The notes under the pieces: model-generated | The model's input: only the letters and a program-made list of their open reading frames with translations | Databases searched by the model: none | What the model was told of the DNA's origin: nothing | Part shown: piece after piece, positions 21,801 to 32,496 of the stretch | Layout of the letters: each line of letters starts with the position of its first letter | Numbering within the stretch: position 1 is the stretch's first letter | Made by a program: the position numbers and the translations under genes | DNA from: Ptychodera flava | Lineage: Eukaryota > Hemichordata > Enteropneusta > Ptychoderidae | Assembly (NCBI RefSeq): GCF_041260155.1 | Contig: NC_091946.1 | Coordinates: 38,694,776-38,758,775, forward strand | Direction: 5' to 3' | DNA: 64,000 nucleotides

Positions 21801-22938
21801 TATAGAATAAAACTCAGTGAGCCCAGTTGTTGACACCTTACTGAACCAATGACGTGACTGAAACGGTCTAATTTTCACCTCTAGCCAGAAGTTTATACTC
21901 AGTAAAATAGTAAGATATTCATGTTCGACTTGTTTCAAATCCCTTGCAAAATCGGCGTAGAAAACACAGAAGTGCCTTTGCTTAATTAACAATAAGACAT
22001 GCTGGAAAAGCAAGACAGCTAGGCCAGCCTCACAGGATCTTAGTCGTGCGAGCAGAAAACCGCGCTGTCATTCGAATAAAACAAGTTAATTCTTTCATTT
22101 ATTAGCTTTAATACAATTTTCTCATATATATCCACATAATATTTATTATTACATATTTTGTATTGCGGAATACTCCTGATAATTTCTAACGTTTCTTTCG
22201 TAACTCTTACAAGCAAAGCCATCTTCCATTTTGTAGCTGGTTAGTGTTAATATGGTCATTACAAGTATGAATATAGGCATTAAAACACTTGACTTTAAAT
22301 TTATTTATTTATTTATTTGGTTCTTTAACAAGTGAAGACTTGTAAATTCTAAACAAATTATCTCTTACTGGGCCATCGATATTAACAAATTCGAAATACA
22401 ACAATCATATAAAAGCATGTTTAAAGGACAAATACTACATTTACAAACAGCAAACACGCACATTAAAATTTCCCCCCTAAACGGCGGTATAATGGCGTTT
22501 AAAAAAGGCAAGTGACTCCTAAGGTGTTATTCCCGTTTTCAGCTCATTCAGATTTAACGGTTTAGTGTCGTACCTGTCACTCTGACTTGTCTCTTCCCTG
22601 TCTCTTCCAGCATTAGCAATGTCATCTTCGGCCCAGTAAAGACATCTTTTCTGGTGGGTTTGGGTGCAAACACGAATATGAACGAAGATGCTGTAGACCA
22701 AGAAACACTAGAGCTGTTGAAAAGGAACTTACGGCTTAGTCTCGAAAACCCGCAAGTTGCAGATAGAATTCCAAGTGTGGAGCATGCAGCTGAGGTCATA
22801 GTAAGGGTCATTGAAGACCCGAGCCCAAAGTTAAGATACACAGATAGAGAAGAAAGTAAAGAATTCGTGTCCATTAAGTTGAAAGATTTGAGTGGAGAAA
22901 GCGTTGTCGCTCACCAGATGAAATATTTTGAAACCTAA
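12873..22938 (+). CDS. SDR family, retinol dehydrogenase 8 / 17-beta-HSD1-like (3' exons only)
   Basis: Three exons are supported: 12873-13038, 21072-21165 and 22611-22938, with stop TAA at 22936. Donors are GTAAGT (13039) and GTGAGT (21166). Acceptors end AAAAAG (21071) and CTTCCAG (22610). Phases match at both joins. The protein reads METNFFGALRTIQKVIPDMK with GSIGSIIG in the first exon. The second has the SDR catalytic YCASK (Tyr codon 21092-21094, Lys 21104-21106) and then FALEGLSESL. The last exon begins ISNVIFGPVKTSF. This order is that of RDH8 and HSD17B1, NAD(P)-dependent oxidoreductases acting on retinoids or steroids; substrate cannot be decided. The exons with the TGxxxGIG cofactor loop and the NNAG motif are absent and must lie left of the window, beyond the Polinton. 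The first acceptor is the least certain splice site. AATAAA at 23000-23005 would end the transcript. Confidence 0.88.
13045..13310. repeat. minisatellite, about 50-bp unit, about five copies
   Basis: Imperfect direct repeats built on CAGTCAGGTCATTACAGTG followed by TTAGGGTAGAGCAGCAGAAATACC. The array starts only about ten bases after the splice donor of the first visible SDR exon. A stray half-unit (GATTACAGTGTTGGGGTAGAG) sits near 13660. Unit copies differ by about 10-20%. Confidence 0.8.
13311..14560. other. intron sequence, no gene seen
   Basis: AT-rich intron of the SDR gene. It has a partial minisatellite unit near 13660 and a TGTA/CGTATG-rich stretch around 14100-14185. No conserved coding pattern is seen on either strand. 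Confidence 0.5.
14560..17625 (+). mobile_element. decayed CR1/L2-like LINE with EN and RT remnants
   Basis: A non-LTR retrotransposon in sense orientation within an SDR intron. At 14780-14900 the AP-endonuclease N-terminus is visible (CILRNARSIDKKLPVLADVI, then LFMVTETWF). Reverse transcriptase appears at 16290-16610 (KLIERVV-like start, then ISILLDLSSAFEMIDHNILL and WFNSYVRGRTQSVG) and again at 16659-16673 as YADDT. Only about 50 bases separate the QSVG motif from YADDT, so the QGSVLGPLLF block between them has been deleted. The C-terminal signature RAFSLCAPFLWRALPFEIR lies at 17295-17345. Many stops and frameshifts interrupt the frame, so the copy is dead. The 3' end has the motif AATGCGCTCTATAAGAG and a (TTA)n tail at 17575-17600, as in L2/CR1-type elements of marine deuterostomes. 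No ORF1 was recognised and the 5' limit is approximate. Confidence 0.85.
17626..19036. other. intron sequence, no gene seen
   Basis: SDR intron DNA without recognisable coding sequence. A GC-richer block at 17880-17990 could be an old dispersed repeat, but I see no terminal repeats. Confidence 0.45.
19037..19358. mobile_element. hAT-like MITE with TIRs and 9-bp flanking repeats
   Basis: The element spans 19046-19349 (304 bp). It starts TAGCCCTGCGTACGATGCTG and ends with the inverse complement of that sequence. It is flanked on both sides by an identical GGGGTCAAC (19037-19045 and 19350-19358), a target-site duplication of about 8-9 bp as hAT transposons make. A second copy of the left end lies inside at 19291-19315 and pairs with the right end (19326-19350), making a hairpin with arms of 25 bp and a 10-base loop. 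It encodes nothing. Confidence 0.82.
19359..19715. other. intron sequence, no gene seen
   Basis: Ordinary intron DNA between the MITE and a dispersed repeat. No supported gene. Confidence 0.4.
19716..20140. repeat. dispersed repeat, two copies of a 'CCACGGACGAAGTCC' family
   Basis: At 19717-19800 and again at 20050-20140 the DNA reads CCCACGGA..AAGTCC.GGGG, then TTATAG.TT.GGTCAT, then runs of GTCCGTCC or GTCCATCAG and TTCACGCAGATA. The two copies are in the same direction, about 330 bp apart and about 80% alike. I know this kind of repeat as scattered in marine invertebrate genomes; its class is unclear. Confidence 0.6.
20131..20575. repeat. tandem duplication, unit about 225 bp
   Basis: Two copies in direct order, about 20143-20348 and 20371-20575. 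Both contain CATATTTGGTATGATGGGAC, ACACCTTATGAC.CCACATA and TTGTACCTCATTAATTATG. Identity is about 90%. The unit is AT-rich and non-coding, and may be the internal part of the dispersed repeat just upstream. Confidence 0.85.
21166..22610. other. last intron of the SDR gene, no gene seen
   Basis: AT-rich intron. A short (TTTA)n run lies at 22298-22318. I see no terminal repeats or coding motifs. Confidence 0.5.
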
Positions 22939-22999
22939 GGTAGTTTGAAAATGTTTTGATCATCACTTCTGCATGCAGTCTCCATGGAGACTTATCTGT

Positions 23000-23005
23000 A
23001 ATAAA
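23000..23005 (+). promoter_or_regulatory. polyadenylation signal of the SDR gene
   Basis: AATAAA lies 62 bases after the stop codon, the usual spacing for a short 3' UTR. Confidence 0.6.
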
Positions 23006-26000
23006 GAATATCGTTTAAATATTGCAGCCTTGTTTATTCCATGGGGTCATTGCAAAATAAACAATACATTTAAGATTAAGGCAAAGAAAACATCAAACAT
23101 GCGTATTGAGTCGATCTTTAAATGACTAATAGAAAAAAATTCTCCAGTTTCAATTCTGACCAAAGACTGCCTTTACAAGCAACTCTGAAGGCGGGGTGTG
23201 GAAAATTACCCCAACAGGTCACCTCTAACAACTCATTATACTTTTAAGTTCCCTAATTCACTTTGATATACAAGGATGGCGACGGTCTGCACATTTTGTT
23301 ATTTTTGAACATGGAAAAAGACGCGTCATATTGTCTTATAAAAAGTAAAGGTGGTCACTTCCTCTCACCTGTTGAATAAAATGTACATGACCTATATATC
23401 TCCAGTAGTGTAAAAATACTTCAAGCACAAGATAATGTTACTTGTTTTCATGCATCTTGCAATCTTCTGACAGATTTAGCTTTTTCTTATGTGTTTTAAC
23501 TACTCGATATGTTTGGGACATACAATATACTACGATCTCGGATGGTGTTGAAATTCGATAAATATTATTTTGTTTTGATGGCGTCCGTTGGTTTATAGCT
23601 AACCATGGGTAGAATGACTTGTACTTGGAAAAGACATGGGGAAAATGTGAAATTTATCCTTTGTCCTAAACTTTAAGTGTAAAAGCCGGTGCCATAAACT
23701 GACATGAAACATCTGTGTGTATCTTTATTCTGCTTCGATTCGTTTTTTATCAATAAACACATCGGTCGTTGTATGTACGATTGCTTGTGAAATAGCCTTT
23801 CCTTCTATCTCTTGTGGTTTACCTTCGCTACTTAACAGACAAAGGTAATATGTTGTGTTATTGAATCCTTTTAGTTCAATGTCACTAAGGTAGAATCCGC
23901 CTTGGAGACATAAATTCGGACTATCACGCGTTTACAATATTCTTTTGGTCTACCACTTGCGGGGTCATTTGAGACTTATTGAACAATAAAGTTCTTACCG
24001 GCCTAGGTTTGTGAAAATTAGAAATTCTATTTTCCCTTTAGATATAAAATAGCCTGAGAGATGGCGGTTATTTTGAATTTCATATATTGGTAAATATTGC
24101 GTCATTTATTTCTTAAGTACGAAAAAGCTTTGCAAGGTGCTCGATTTTTATTCTTGATTTTGAGAATTATGGTTGAATATTTGCTTAAGAAGAGATTTAG
24201 CAAAAGTTTGTCTATCCATTTTTGAGGCGCCATCTACCTTAATCCTTTTTTGTTTTAGGGTTTTTTTTTTTATATTTGATGGTGGTTTAATTTGATGATA
24301 AAATTGCGACTATAGATGATTTATGATTTCTGATGATAAAACTGCGATGTTGAGGTACGACTTTGCTATTGAGTATACTAATAACATGGAAGGTCATTTA
24401 AATACCTGAAATGCTAAAAACTGACACAGGGCAAATAAAGGAAACAGAAGATTGCTGAAAAATGACTCTTCAATAAAAACCAAGACGGTAACATTTATTT
24501 TTGCAATACATATACGTATAGTTCCTATATAAATTTTATCTCGTGGATTTTACATGAAATGGCAACAAAACGGTCCTGCATACTGTGCATGCGAAAACTG
24601 AAGCCGTGCTAATTTAAATGCCGAGGTAGATTTCAACTGCGGTAACATTACTACTCTTTTACAAACACTCAGATACAATCTTATCATAGTACCTGTAGTT
24701 ATCCTTGTAAGCATAGAACTCGAAGATGGTTCCTCTCTGAGTTGTTCCTCCAACTCTCCTTTCACGAACTGCTATATCCGTGCTCTATGGCTACTCTAGG
24801 GTCGACTTGCAGCGATTTGGAAGCTTTTATCTAATTGGTTAGCTGAATCTTACCGTTCTTATTGAACACGGAGATCATTCACTGAACTGAAGCAAATTTC
24901 TTCTGTACACAGAACAACTCGGTCCATACTTCAAATGTTTGGCAACATAGTTCTGATCATCATAATTTTCTGATTTCTCACTGTGAATAATAAGAAGTTC
25001 AACCCCTTTTCGGCGGAGGAGATAGCAATTTTGTAATTTTGTTGACAGATTTTTGACAGCCGTATACAATATTTTAAAGGAAACTATCTAAGGGAATAAG
25101 TTGCATCTGTGTTGGCAAAAGAAAGGGTATTGATTTTTTTAATGTTCGTAACAAAGGAAATTTGCATGTCTGACAGGTGGTATGATGAGACCATCTTAGT
25201 TGCTGATAACTTTATCTTGAAAAGTGTGCAATTTTTTGCACCTCCAAACGTCGACTTCTCATTCAATTTACTCTTGAATTTTAAACATAATCAATAATTT
25301 TAATAGTTTTAACAAATAATCCTGAACTTAAATTGTAAGTTAAAAATTGTTAAGAAATTGATAAAATTTTAAAAAGCCTTTAGCAAAAAGTGTCTGAGTG
25401 AACAAATTAAGGGGAATTGTGGGTAGCCTCACTTACAGTGCCTTGCAAAAACGCTGCAAGTCAGCCGCTTCTCTAAGGCTAGATAAGGTCTTATCATACG
25501 ATAGATATGTAGCCTCTGCATTCTTTGCGCACTTGAATGGTTTTTGACAAACATGTGATATCAGTTATTTGAAACCTTCGCCTTCAGTTCACATGTTCAG
25601 AGATACTTTAAATTACGCATGGTATTTACAGATATGGTTCACGTACACAGTATCAAAAACATTACAGTGTCATGTTGGAAAAAATACCTCAATAGACTCT
25701 AGAAAACGATCATTAGTCAAGCTAAATTGTCGGTTATTTTACTGCATAATTATGTATTGGGAGGAGTGTAAAAAATTCAACATTCATATGTGACTACCAT
25801 ATTTTGTGAAATATCATTATTATACACATGTTGACTCTTTGACAAAGGTCAAGGTATTACATGAGAATATTTGACGCAGACACTTAGGGAAATGTTCTGT
25901 CGTTTAAAATTGTGTCCCTAACTTTCTTAAACCTTTCTTACAAACTTTATAAAACACTAAATCAATCTGATGTCTTGTGATTTATGTATTTTTCAACCGC

Positions 26001-26109
26001 TGATGCCGCAAAATTCAGCCGATGATTTCACACTTCTAATGAGGCCAAAATTCAGCTCTCTTGGAAAACATTTTGTCATTTCATACGTTGCTCTTAATCT
26101 TCTTCAAAC
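23006..26109. other. intergenic spacer between convergent SDR and scramblase genes
   Basis: AT-rich DNA with no supported gene. A block at about 23880-24250 includes AGATGGCGGTTATTTTGAATTTCA, one diverged copy of a repeat seen again at 29530-29830 and 30540-30730. The 3' UTR of the scramblase would extend into the right-hand end from 26109 downwards. Confidence 0.5.
23880..24250. repeat. dispersed repeat 'GGCGGCCATTTTGAATTTCA', copy 1
   Basis: Shares the order 'AAGGTAGAAT..., ATGGCGG..ATTTTGAATTTCA, GGTAAAT' with the DNA at 30540-30730 and, more weakly, 29530-29830. Similarity is only moderate (about 65-75% by eye) and the ends are not defined. Confidence 0.4.
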
Positions 26110-27575
26110 TTAATCACGCTCAAAGAACATAAAATCCTGTAACAAGAAATAGATAATTTAATTGTACAATGCTACTACTTCATTTAGTAGGTCATAAATC
26201 AAACGTATCCCAGCCCCCGAAGAGGTAAAATGATTTGAATGTTACATCGATTACAACAAATTATGAAACATTTTTAAAAATTGCTTTTGTGGAAACACAT
26301 GAACATACGCATTATAATATACATGATGTGAACGTACATAACATGTGCCTATGGCCGCTTTCGATTATGTGGTACTGGTAGCATTCATAAAATAACTGTG
26401 TGGCTCATATCGAGACAGAATTTTGAATAAAACAATATCATAGCAAGGTCATCTGTCACGTATAAGGTCGTTAATACATCTGCGATATTGTTTATCGAAA
26501 GCAAGCTTTGTCTTACTGATCAAAATTAGGAATAGTTGCTGGATGTTGTTTTTGAAACTTACAATCAAAAACATGGCACCGATCATCACTGCCTTCATTT
26601 TCACATCGAGGTCCATCGGAACTGTAAAAGTTGTATATTGTTTTATGCATGCAAGCACCAAAGTGACCATTAAATTCAGAAATAATCAAAAGAAAAATCA
26701 GAAATGGAAAGGTCCTTGTTTCGACTCATGGCGAGATCTCACGAGACAGAGATGTGCAAATGTTAGTCGGGCTTTTTATGAGTGTTGCATACAGTCACCG
26801 GCACCTGTAATCTAAATATGACCATATACGGTCAAAGGGGCGTTCCTTGGTATTCAAAATACCCATGTGAGGTTGCTGTTTTTAAAAAGCGGCCACCCGC
26901 TTAAAATCTGTGATTGGTTAGATTTTCTCTTTCCATGCTAACTATGGCGAAATTGAACAGGTGTCAGTATACCTGCGATCTTAGAATTCGTAGATGATAG
27001 ATATATATGTCTTGTGTTACGATAAAATGCTGAGAGACTTAAAACAGCTTCGATATGGTAAGGTCTCAGTCGTATAGCACAGAAATTGGTCCCTGTATTA
27101 GACCTGGGACTGAAAATCTACTTCCTATCTTCATTTAGATTAACAAATAAAAATTGTAATAACAAATATCAAATGTTTTATACTCACATGTTATACCAAA
27201 ATTATCGGCGTCAGTAAAAGCCTCGGTCACCATCCCTGCCCATTGCTTAGTCACTCGACCCACTGTAGTAGACTTGTCAAGCGATTTTACCTGAGAATTA
27301 TCGACCATTAATGTTTAGCAAAAATGAAGTCTGGTTGATGTATAGCAGGGGCACATCATACAAACGAAATGAAGATTACAACTGACTCAAATACATGTGG
27401 CCATGAAAGCGTGTGTGTATAAACTTACATCAAAATTGATATCGCTACAACACCGGCAATGACAGCAAGGACCGTCCATTTTTAGAATTGTCTCATCTTC
27501 GGCGTTTCGAATGTCAAATCTTGGGAAAATCAAGCTCCATCTAAACCAAAAGAATATAAGAAATTAATATGTCTC

Positions 27576-27653
<78 letters not shown>

Positions 27654-30600
27654 GAACACGATTTGAACTAATTTGGGATAATTGGATGGTGAAGTTATTT
27701 GTTATATTGAGACATTTAGCTACAGGACACCTAAGATTTTTGAGAAATTTGAAAAATATGGTGATCCAATTATCCCAAAATAGTTCCAATCGTGTTTAAG
27801 TATGAATGGTTTTTAAGATATAGTGTCTGAACCTTACTTTATGAATCAATTCTATCTGATAAGGAAAATGAAAGGTTTCGTTGACGATTACCTCTTCAGT
27901 TTTTGACTGGAAAGTTTTGCAATCGCTGACATCGTCAAGACTTTTTTATTACATGCCTCGTATATCGAACGTCGCGCGCTCCATAGGATTCAATGGTAAC
28001 TCGCCGATGACGTCGCAGGCCGCATAGTCATCACTGGACTGAAAGTGAACCGGAACTATTTTCAACTTGAAAACTTTGGATGTAAAAGTCTTGAAATTTC
28101 ATGTTTAGCACAGAAAATCCTGTTTTTGTAAAATTTCGCATAAAAATATTGATAAACCGCATAACAGAAGTTTAAATATATCAATGCGCCAGTCGATGAT
28201 GAAAATCGTTCTATTTTCACTGTTTTTCGTCTAAGTTGAAAATAAAGCATTTGACTATAATTTGCCAATAAACGTAAATATTTTTGGTGCAAACTGAGTA
28301 AGAGAGGCATGTAATAAAAACATTATAGCCCAAACATCAGACTATGTACCCTCGGGACAGGAGACCATTTGCCCTCCTTACGTCGGGCAAATGGTCACCT
28401 ACCCTCGGGCACATAGCCCCATGTGTGGGCTATAATATATAATATGTGCCAGAATAAAACCGCCATAAGGTTTCGTGACATAAACTACTCAATCTTGTCT
28501 GCAAAATGCCGTCCGTCGATATACATAGCACAATCATGCACTAACTTGGCTGTACATATTTAGACAGTGTATAAATCTTGGCCGCATTAATTTCTGGCAA
28601 GCTAGTAGGGCATTACTTGAAAGGAAATGCAGTGCGTTTCAAAACAAAATAATATTTTATAAGGATCGTCAAAATCAATAACACTGTAGAAAACATACAA
28701 TTAAGAAAATTGTTTAAAAAAATAGTTTAAGATCGTCCGATGAGTTTGCCATTCAAAGACGTGATTGCAATGAATACCATAGACGTCACGAATAAATCAA
28801 CAAAGCCCAACTGCAGGGCCATGCCGACACACCTATATAGATTGATTAGACTGTATGTAAGAAAAATTTGTAAAATATTGAATATTTTGCCGCATTCATA
28901 CAGCACGCAGCGCAATTTTCAATCCATGGTTTTGAAGTTTTTAGATATAGTTTTACCAGGAACAAAATCGGTTAACCAGCGCCACTTACGTTTGGTTAAC
29001 TCCTCCGAGCAAGACACCGTCTGCAGTGTAAACTTGAATTTCCATCAGACAACAGAAACAGCAGCATCCTTCACAACGGTATGGTCGTTTTATTGTCAAT
29101 ACTTCTCTCTCGCTGTTGTCACGAAGGTGCATTGCAAATGGTCTCATACGACCACAGCACTGACGATTCCAAAACCCAGTATCTTGAACAACAAACAAAC
29201 AAACAAACGGTGAATAAACAATTGAATAATTAGGCACAAATATCACCATTCGTGAGACTCCTTTGATTTTTTCAGTCGGTGCAACAAAGAAATGCATTGT
29301 GTGTACCATACATACATACATACATACATACATACATACATACATACATACATACATACATACATACATACAACTGAAATACTAAAAGTTCTAAGTTTAA
29401 CTTCTTACCCTCTTGTGCATGATATATTTGTTGTCCCATGGAATTGCAAAGTCGATATTCGTTTTTCCTTTCACAGCCACATAGCACTGTAAGCAGACAA
29501 AGGAAAAGTCAAATTGCTGTACTTGGTAGTTAGATAGTTTCCACAGAATGCGCTTCGGGACAAATATTCGAAGTCTTAAACTTTTACAATATTTTGCTTA
29601 TCTACCAGTTGTCTTGGCTCATTTTGAAGCTCCTTGAGTAATTATATTTATCAATGTCGAAATTCAGTTTTTCTACTAGAATTGACACAGGGGTTGCAGC
29701 CATTGTAAATTTCAATAATCGGTAAATTTAAAATAGTTTGTTTATCTGCTCCTAAAATTTGTATGGTTACCCTTTCCTCATTTTTATTCCAAATTTTGAA
29801 AGAAGCATTTACATTAAACCTGGCATGTCAATTATTTAGTGATATGAAACATGTTTACAATTCTGAAAATATTAAGTTGAATACTTTCTTTGTTGAAGTT
29901 TGTCAAGAAGGAAAATGAGTTACTCTGGCTATATACACACAAGTGATAGCCATATCGTGAGTGTTCTGTGGTGTATGCATGTGTTCACAGTTATCCTGAA
30001 TACGCATTGGTAGATGCGTTAGCAGTTCTGATAGAAACTAGAAAATGGCGTCATTGCGTATTTTGAGTATGAGTTGTATTATAGCATACTTCACTTGTGC
30101 ACTCAAGCTCTTCTGTATGTTAAAAGGCGTTAGAAAATCAAATGGTTTCAGCAAAATTTTCAAAACCATGCAACGATAATGTCAATTCATTTGTTGACCA
30201 AGTAATGTCAAGGCGGATCGGAGACAGTGTTTGCAACGTCGCAAAGCATCTTCATTAACCCTCTGTGAATTTCAAAGCATACGGGTCAGTTTGTCGATGT
30301 CGCCCAGTTTTGAGCTGTACTTGTACATTGTTTGACGTCTATGTGCGCGCTCGACGAAGGACATTACTAGCGTTAGCTGTTGCTCCAACAAAGTTATTAG
30401 GACCATGCCCGCGATCATGATATCACTAACGAATATTAGTTTTCAGTGTCGCATGTACCATTAAAAAGACAGAATTGACAGTCCACCTGTAGAATCTGAT
30501 AATATTCTTTACAATCTCACATTATGAAGGTAGAATGCGTCACTTGGACAGAAAGTTTTCACTGTCTAATTTTTGTGAACATTTCATTTTCCGCGATAGA

Positions 30601-32496
30601 GATACACAGAATGGCGGCCATTTTGAATTTCAAGTGTAGATTCATACTACGTAATTTGTTTCTCTAATATTAAATTTTGCAGAGTAACTAACGATGTCTT
30701 CATTTCGAAAGGAAATGGTTTTAAAAATTCTTTACGGAAAGTTTGAGCAAACATTTAACTCTTATAATGCCGAGGCGCGTGCAACCTTGACAACTCACAA
30801 TCTAAAAAGCCATGGAATGTGAACAATCGAGAGGTTGAAAAATTCACTCCGCAAAATGCCTTGATGTTCGTTCACAGATTCAGTCAAATTTTGGACTTTG
30901 GTCGTACGAGTCACCGGGGACAATTTTCAGGACAAGGGTCGATGTATGCATATGATAGCAACTACTATGACAGTATCCCTTTTTTCGTATCTTTCAGCTA
31001 GGAATTGGTTTGAGTCTTTCAGTATTTTAATTGGCGTCGCCCAAGACCGGACTTGTATTCAATGGTGAACAAGTAAACTTGGCGACTCGTATCCATAGAA
31101 ACCACAAAACATGTTACAATCAAATTAGTCATGAAATCCACCAATGTTTTGGAGACGGTAGAATTTTAATGAGAAGTGGTATGGAGGACAAGTGGACTTT
31201 GGCATGAGTATTGTCTTTTTAAAATGAGATACAACCAAAAGTATACATGTGCACAGCTGTCGCAGGCTTTATCTATTCACGTTTAATGATCGTGTGATTT
31301 ATGTCGTTGTTGAGGAACTTCTAACTCTTGTTGTTGGCGACAAAACACAATTTATTTCGGATCAGTCAAGAGATCCTTCTTTCAGGTTAATATCAAGTAT
31401 CTTGTTTATATGAATGTTGATGCCTTCATTTGATCTTAATTTATAAAACCTTAACAATAAAATTAACTCAATTTCTTGAAAGGTTTATTTTGACATAAGT
31501 GGAAACTTAACAGCACGGTACCTCTTTGAAAACCGTCGACTTGAACAAAATGAGTATTATCTTTTCAAGACTGTCTCTTTCAAAGTTGTGTTCAGACCGA
31601 AAGGTTTAAAATGATTTAAGGACTCCATAGGATTTCATTAGACGGACACATCTAACTCCAACGTTTTCAACAGAAGTGTGTTGTGCAGTGCCATTTAGCT
31701 ACTGCGTAAAAGTTAAAGCCTCATGTTGGTGCAATAGTCGTACCATAGAGTGACCGTGGTACAACAAGGAGTCTTGAAACACCTCTTGTATATCCGTCCA
31801 CAATTCTAATGAAAGAATTTTAGATTCCCAGTGTCTAATTAAAGTATATTATGAGAGAAAGAGAAAGAAATTCTCACATGCATGATATGCTAAATTTTTG
31901 TCGAAAAAAAAAGCCAATCTACACATGAGATGGATTTCTGAGTTACCGCGTAGTCAGTCGATGACATCTTGTCCGATGACCTTGACCGATGGTCAAATTT
32001 GTGAAGTCGTTTTCAGTGTCAGGTTTGGTTTTAAAATCACTTTTTTGGAAAAAAAATGGGATAGACTCAAATATGAAAAACTAGAAAGTAAGCATCTATA
32101 ATCATTTTCATCTTTTTTTTTTACTTTTCATAGATTCAGAGCTTTTCGTTTTGATTCACACACTCCGCTTCTGCTTACAATCACATGTTTTTATATTTTG
32201 CCGCTGCATGCATTAAATATCAATGACGTGTACTTACTCTCAGAAAACTGTCTTTTCTGATACACCAAAATTTGATCTATTTGTGTCAGGTATTCTAAGC
32301 CTGGTGGACAGTTCATAGGGACTCCCTGGGGCATGGTTGTCATCGGTATACTTCCGCCATATTGTCCTGGTTGCACGGAACCGTCATAACCAGGCTGCAC
32401 TACCACTGCTCCTCCCGTTGGGGGCTGCCCGTAGTCGGCACCGTATACCTGCCCTGGCGCCTTGAATCCTCCCTGCGTCTTTTCCACGTCACCCAT
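26110..32496 (-). CDS. PLSCR: phospholipid scramblase, 7 exons, 276 aa
   Basis: Exons on the minus strand: 32238-32496 (start), 29409-29486, 28990-29182, 27429-27540, 27188-27290, 26563-26621 and 26110-26136 (stop TAA). All introns are GT-AG, phases match, and the total of 831 nt is 277 codons. The N-terminus is Pro/Gly/Gln-rich (residues 1-60). [15 protein letters not shown] follows at about 64-78, then [14 protein letters not shown]. Cys clusters lie at 149-157 (CEGCCCFCC, palmitoylation site of the family) and 202-208. The tail has [18 protein letters not shown] (about 237-254, the EF-hand-like calcium site), [14 protein letters not shown] and the closing DFMFFE. Scramblases move phospholipids between membrane leaflets in response to calcium and also have nuclear and signalling roles. 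All family blocks are present, so the gene looks intact. Which vertebrate paralogue it matches cannot be told. Confidence 0.96.
27578..27650. repeat. (AT)n microsatellite in a scramblase intron
   Basis: About 70 bases of alternating AT with one phase break near 27600. It abuts the foldback element at 27655. Confidence 0.95.
27655..27796. mobile_element. foldback MITE, arms of 33 bp
   Basis: The left arm begins AACACGATTTGAACTAATTT and continues GGGATAATTGGAT. The right arm (27764-27796) is its inverse complement with about three mismatches. The loop is about 76 bp. Non-coding. Confidence 0.8.
27943..28320. mobile_element. non-autonomous DNA transposon, 17-bp perfect TIRs
   Basis: Starts TTTTTATTACATGCCTC (27943-27959) and ends with the exact inverse complement (28304-28320). 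It is 378 bp long and has no coding capacity. The flanking duplication is not clear. Confidence 0.72.
28322..28436. mobile_element. foldback MITE, ATTATAGCCCAAACAT arms
   Basis: The terminal arms ATTATAGCCCAAACAT and ATGTGTGGGCTATAAT pair with one mismatch. Inner arms GACCATTTGCCC and GGGCAAATGGTC pair perfectly around a short loop. It lies directly beside the preceding transposon. Confidence 0.78.
29309..29372. repeat. (CATA)n microsatellite
   Basis: About 16 units of CATA in the intron between scramblase exons 2 and 3. It also leaves frames open on both strands, which are not genes. Confidence 0.97.
29530..30735. repeat. dispersed repeat copies 2 and 3 in the first scramblase intron
   Basis: Copy 2 (29530-29830) and copy 3 (30540-30730, with GAATGGCGGCCATTTTGAATTTC) resemble the block at 23880-24250. 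The DNA between them has no recognised feature. Confidence 0.4.
30736..32237. other. first intron of the scramblase gene, no further feature
   Basis: AT-rich intron DNA with purine runs near 31850-31915. No supported gene or clean repeat. Confidence 0.5.

Noticed and set aside
28740-29213. 157-codon plus-strand frame
   Set aside because: Antisense to scramblase exon 3, which has strong motif support.
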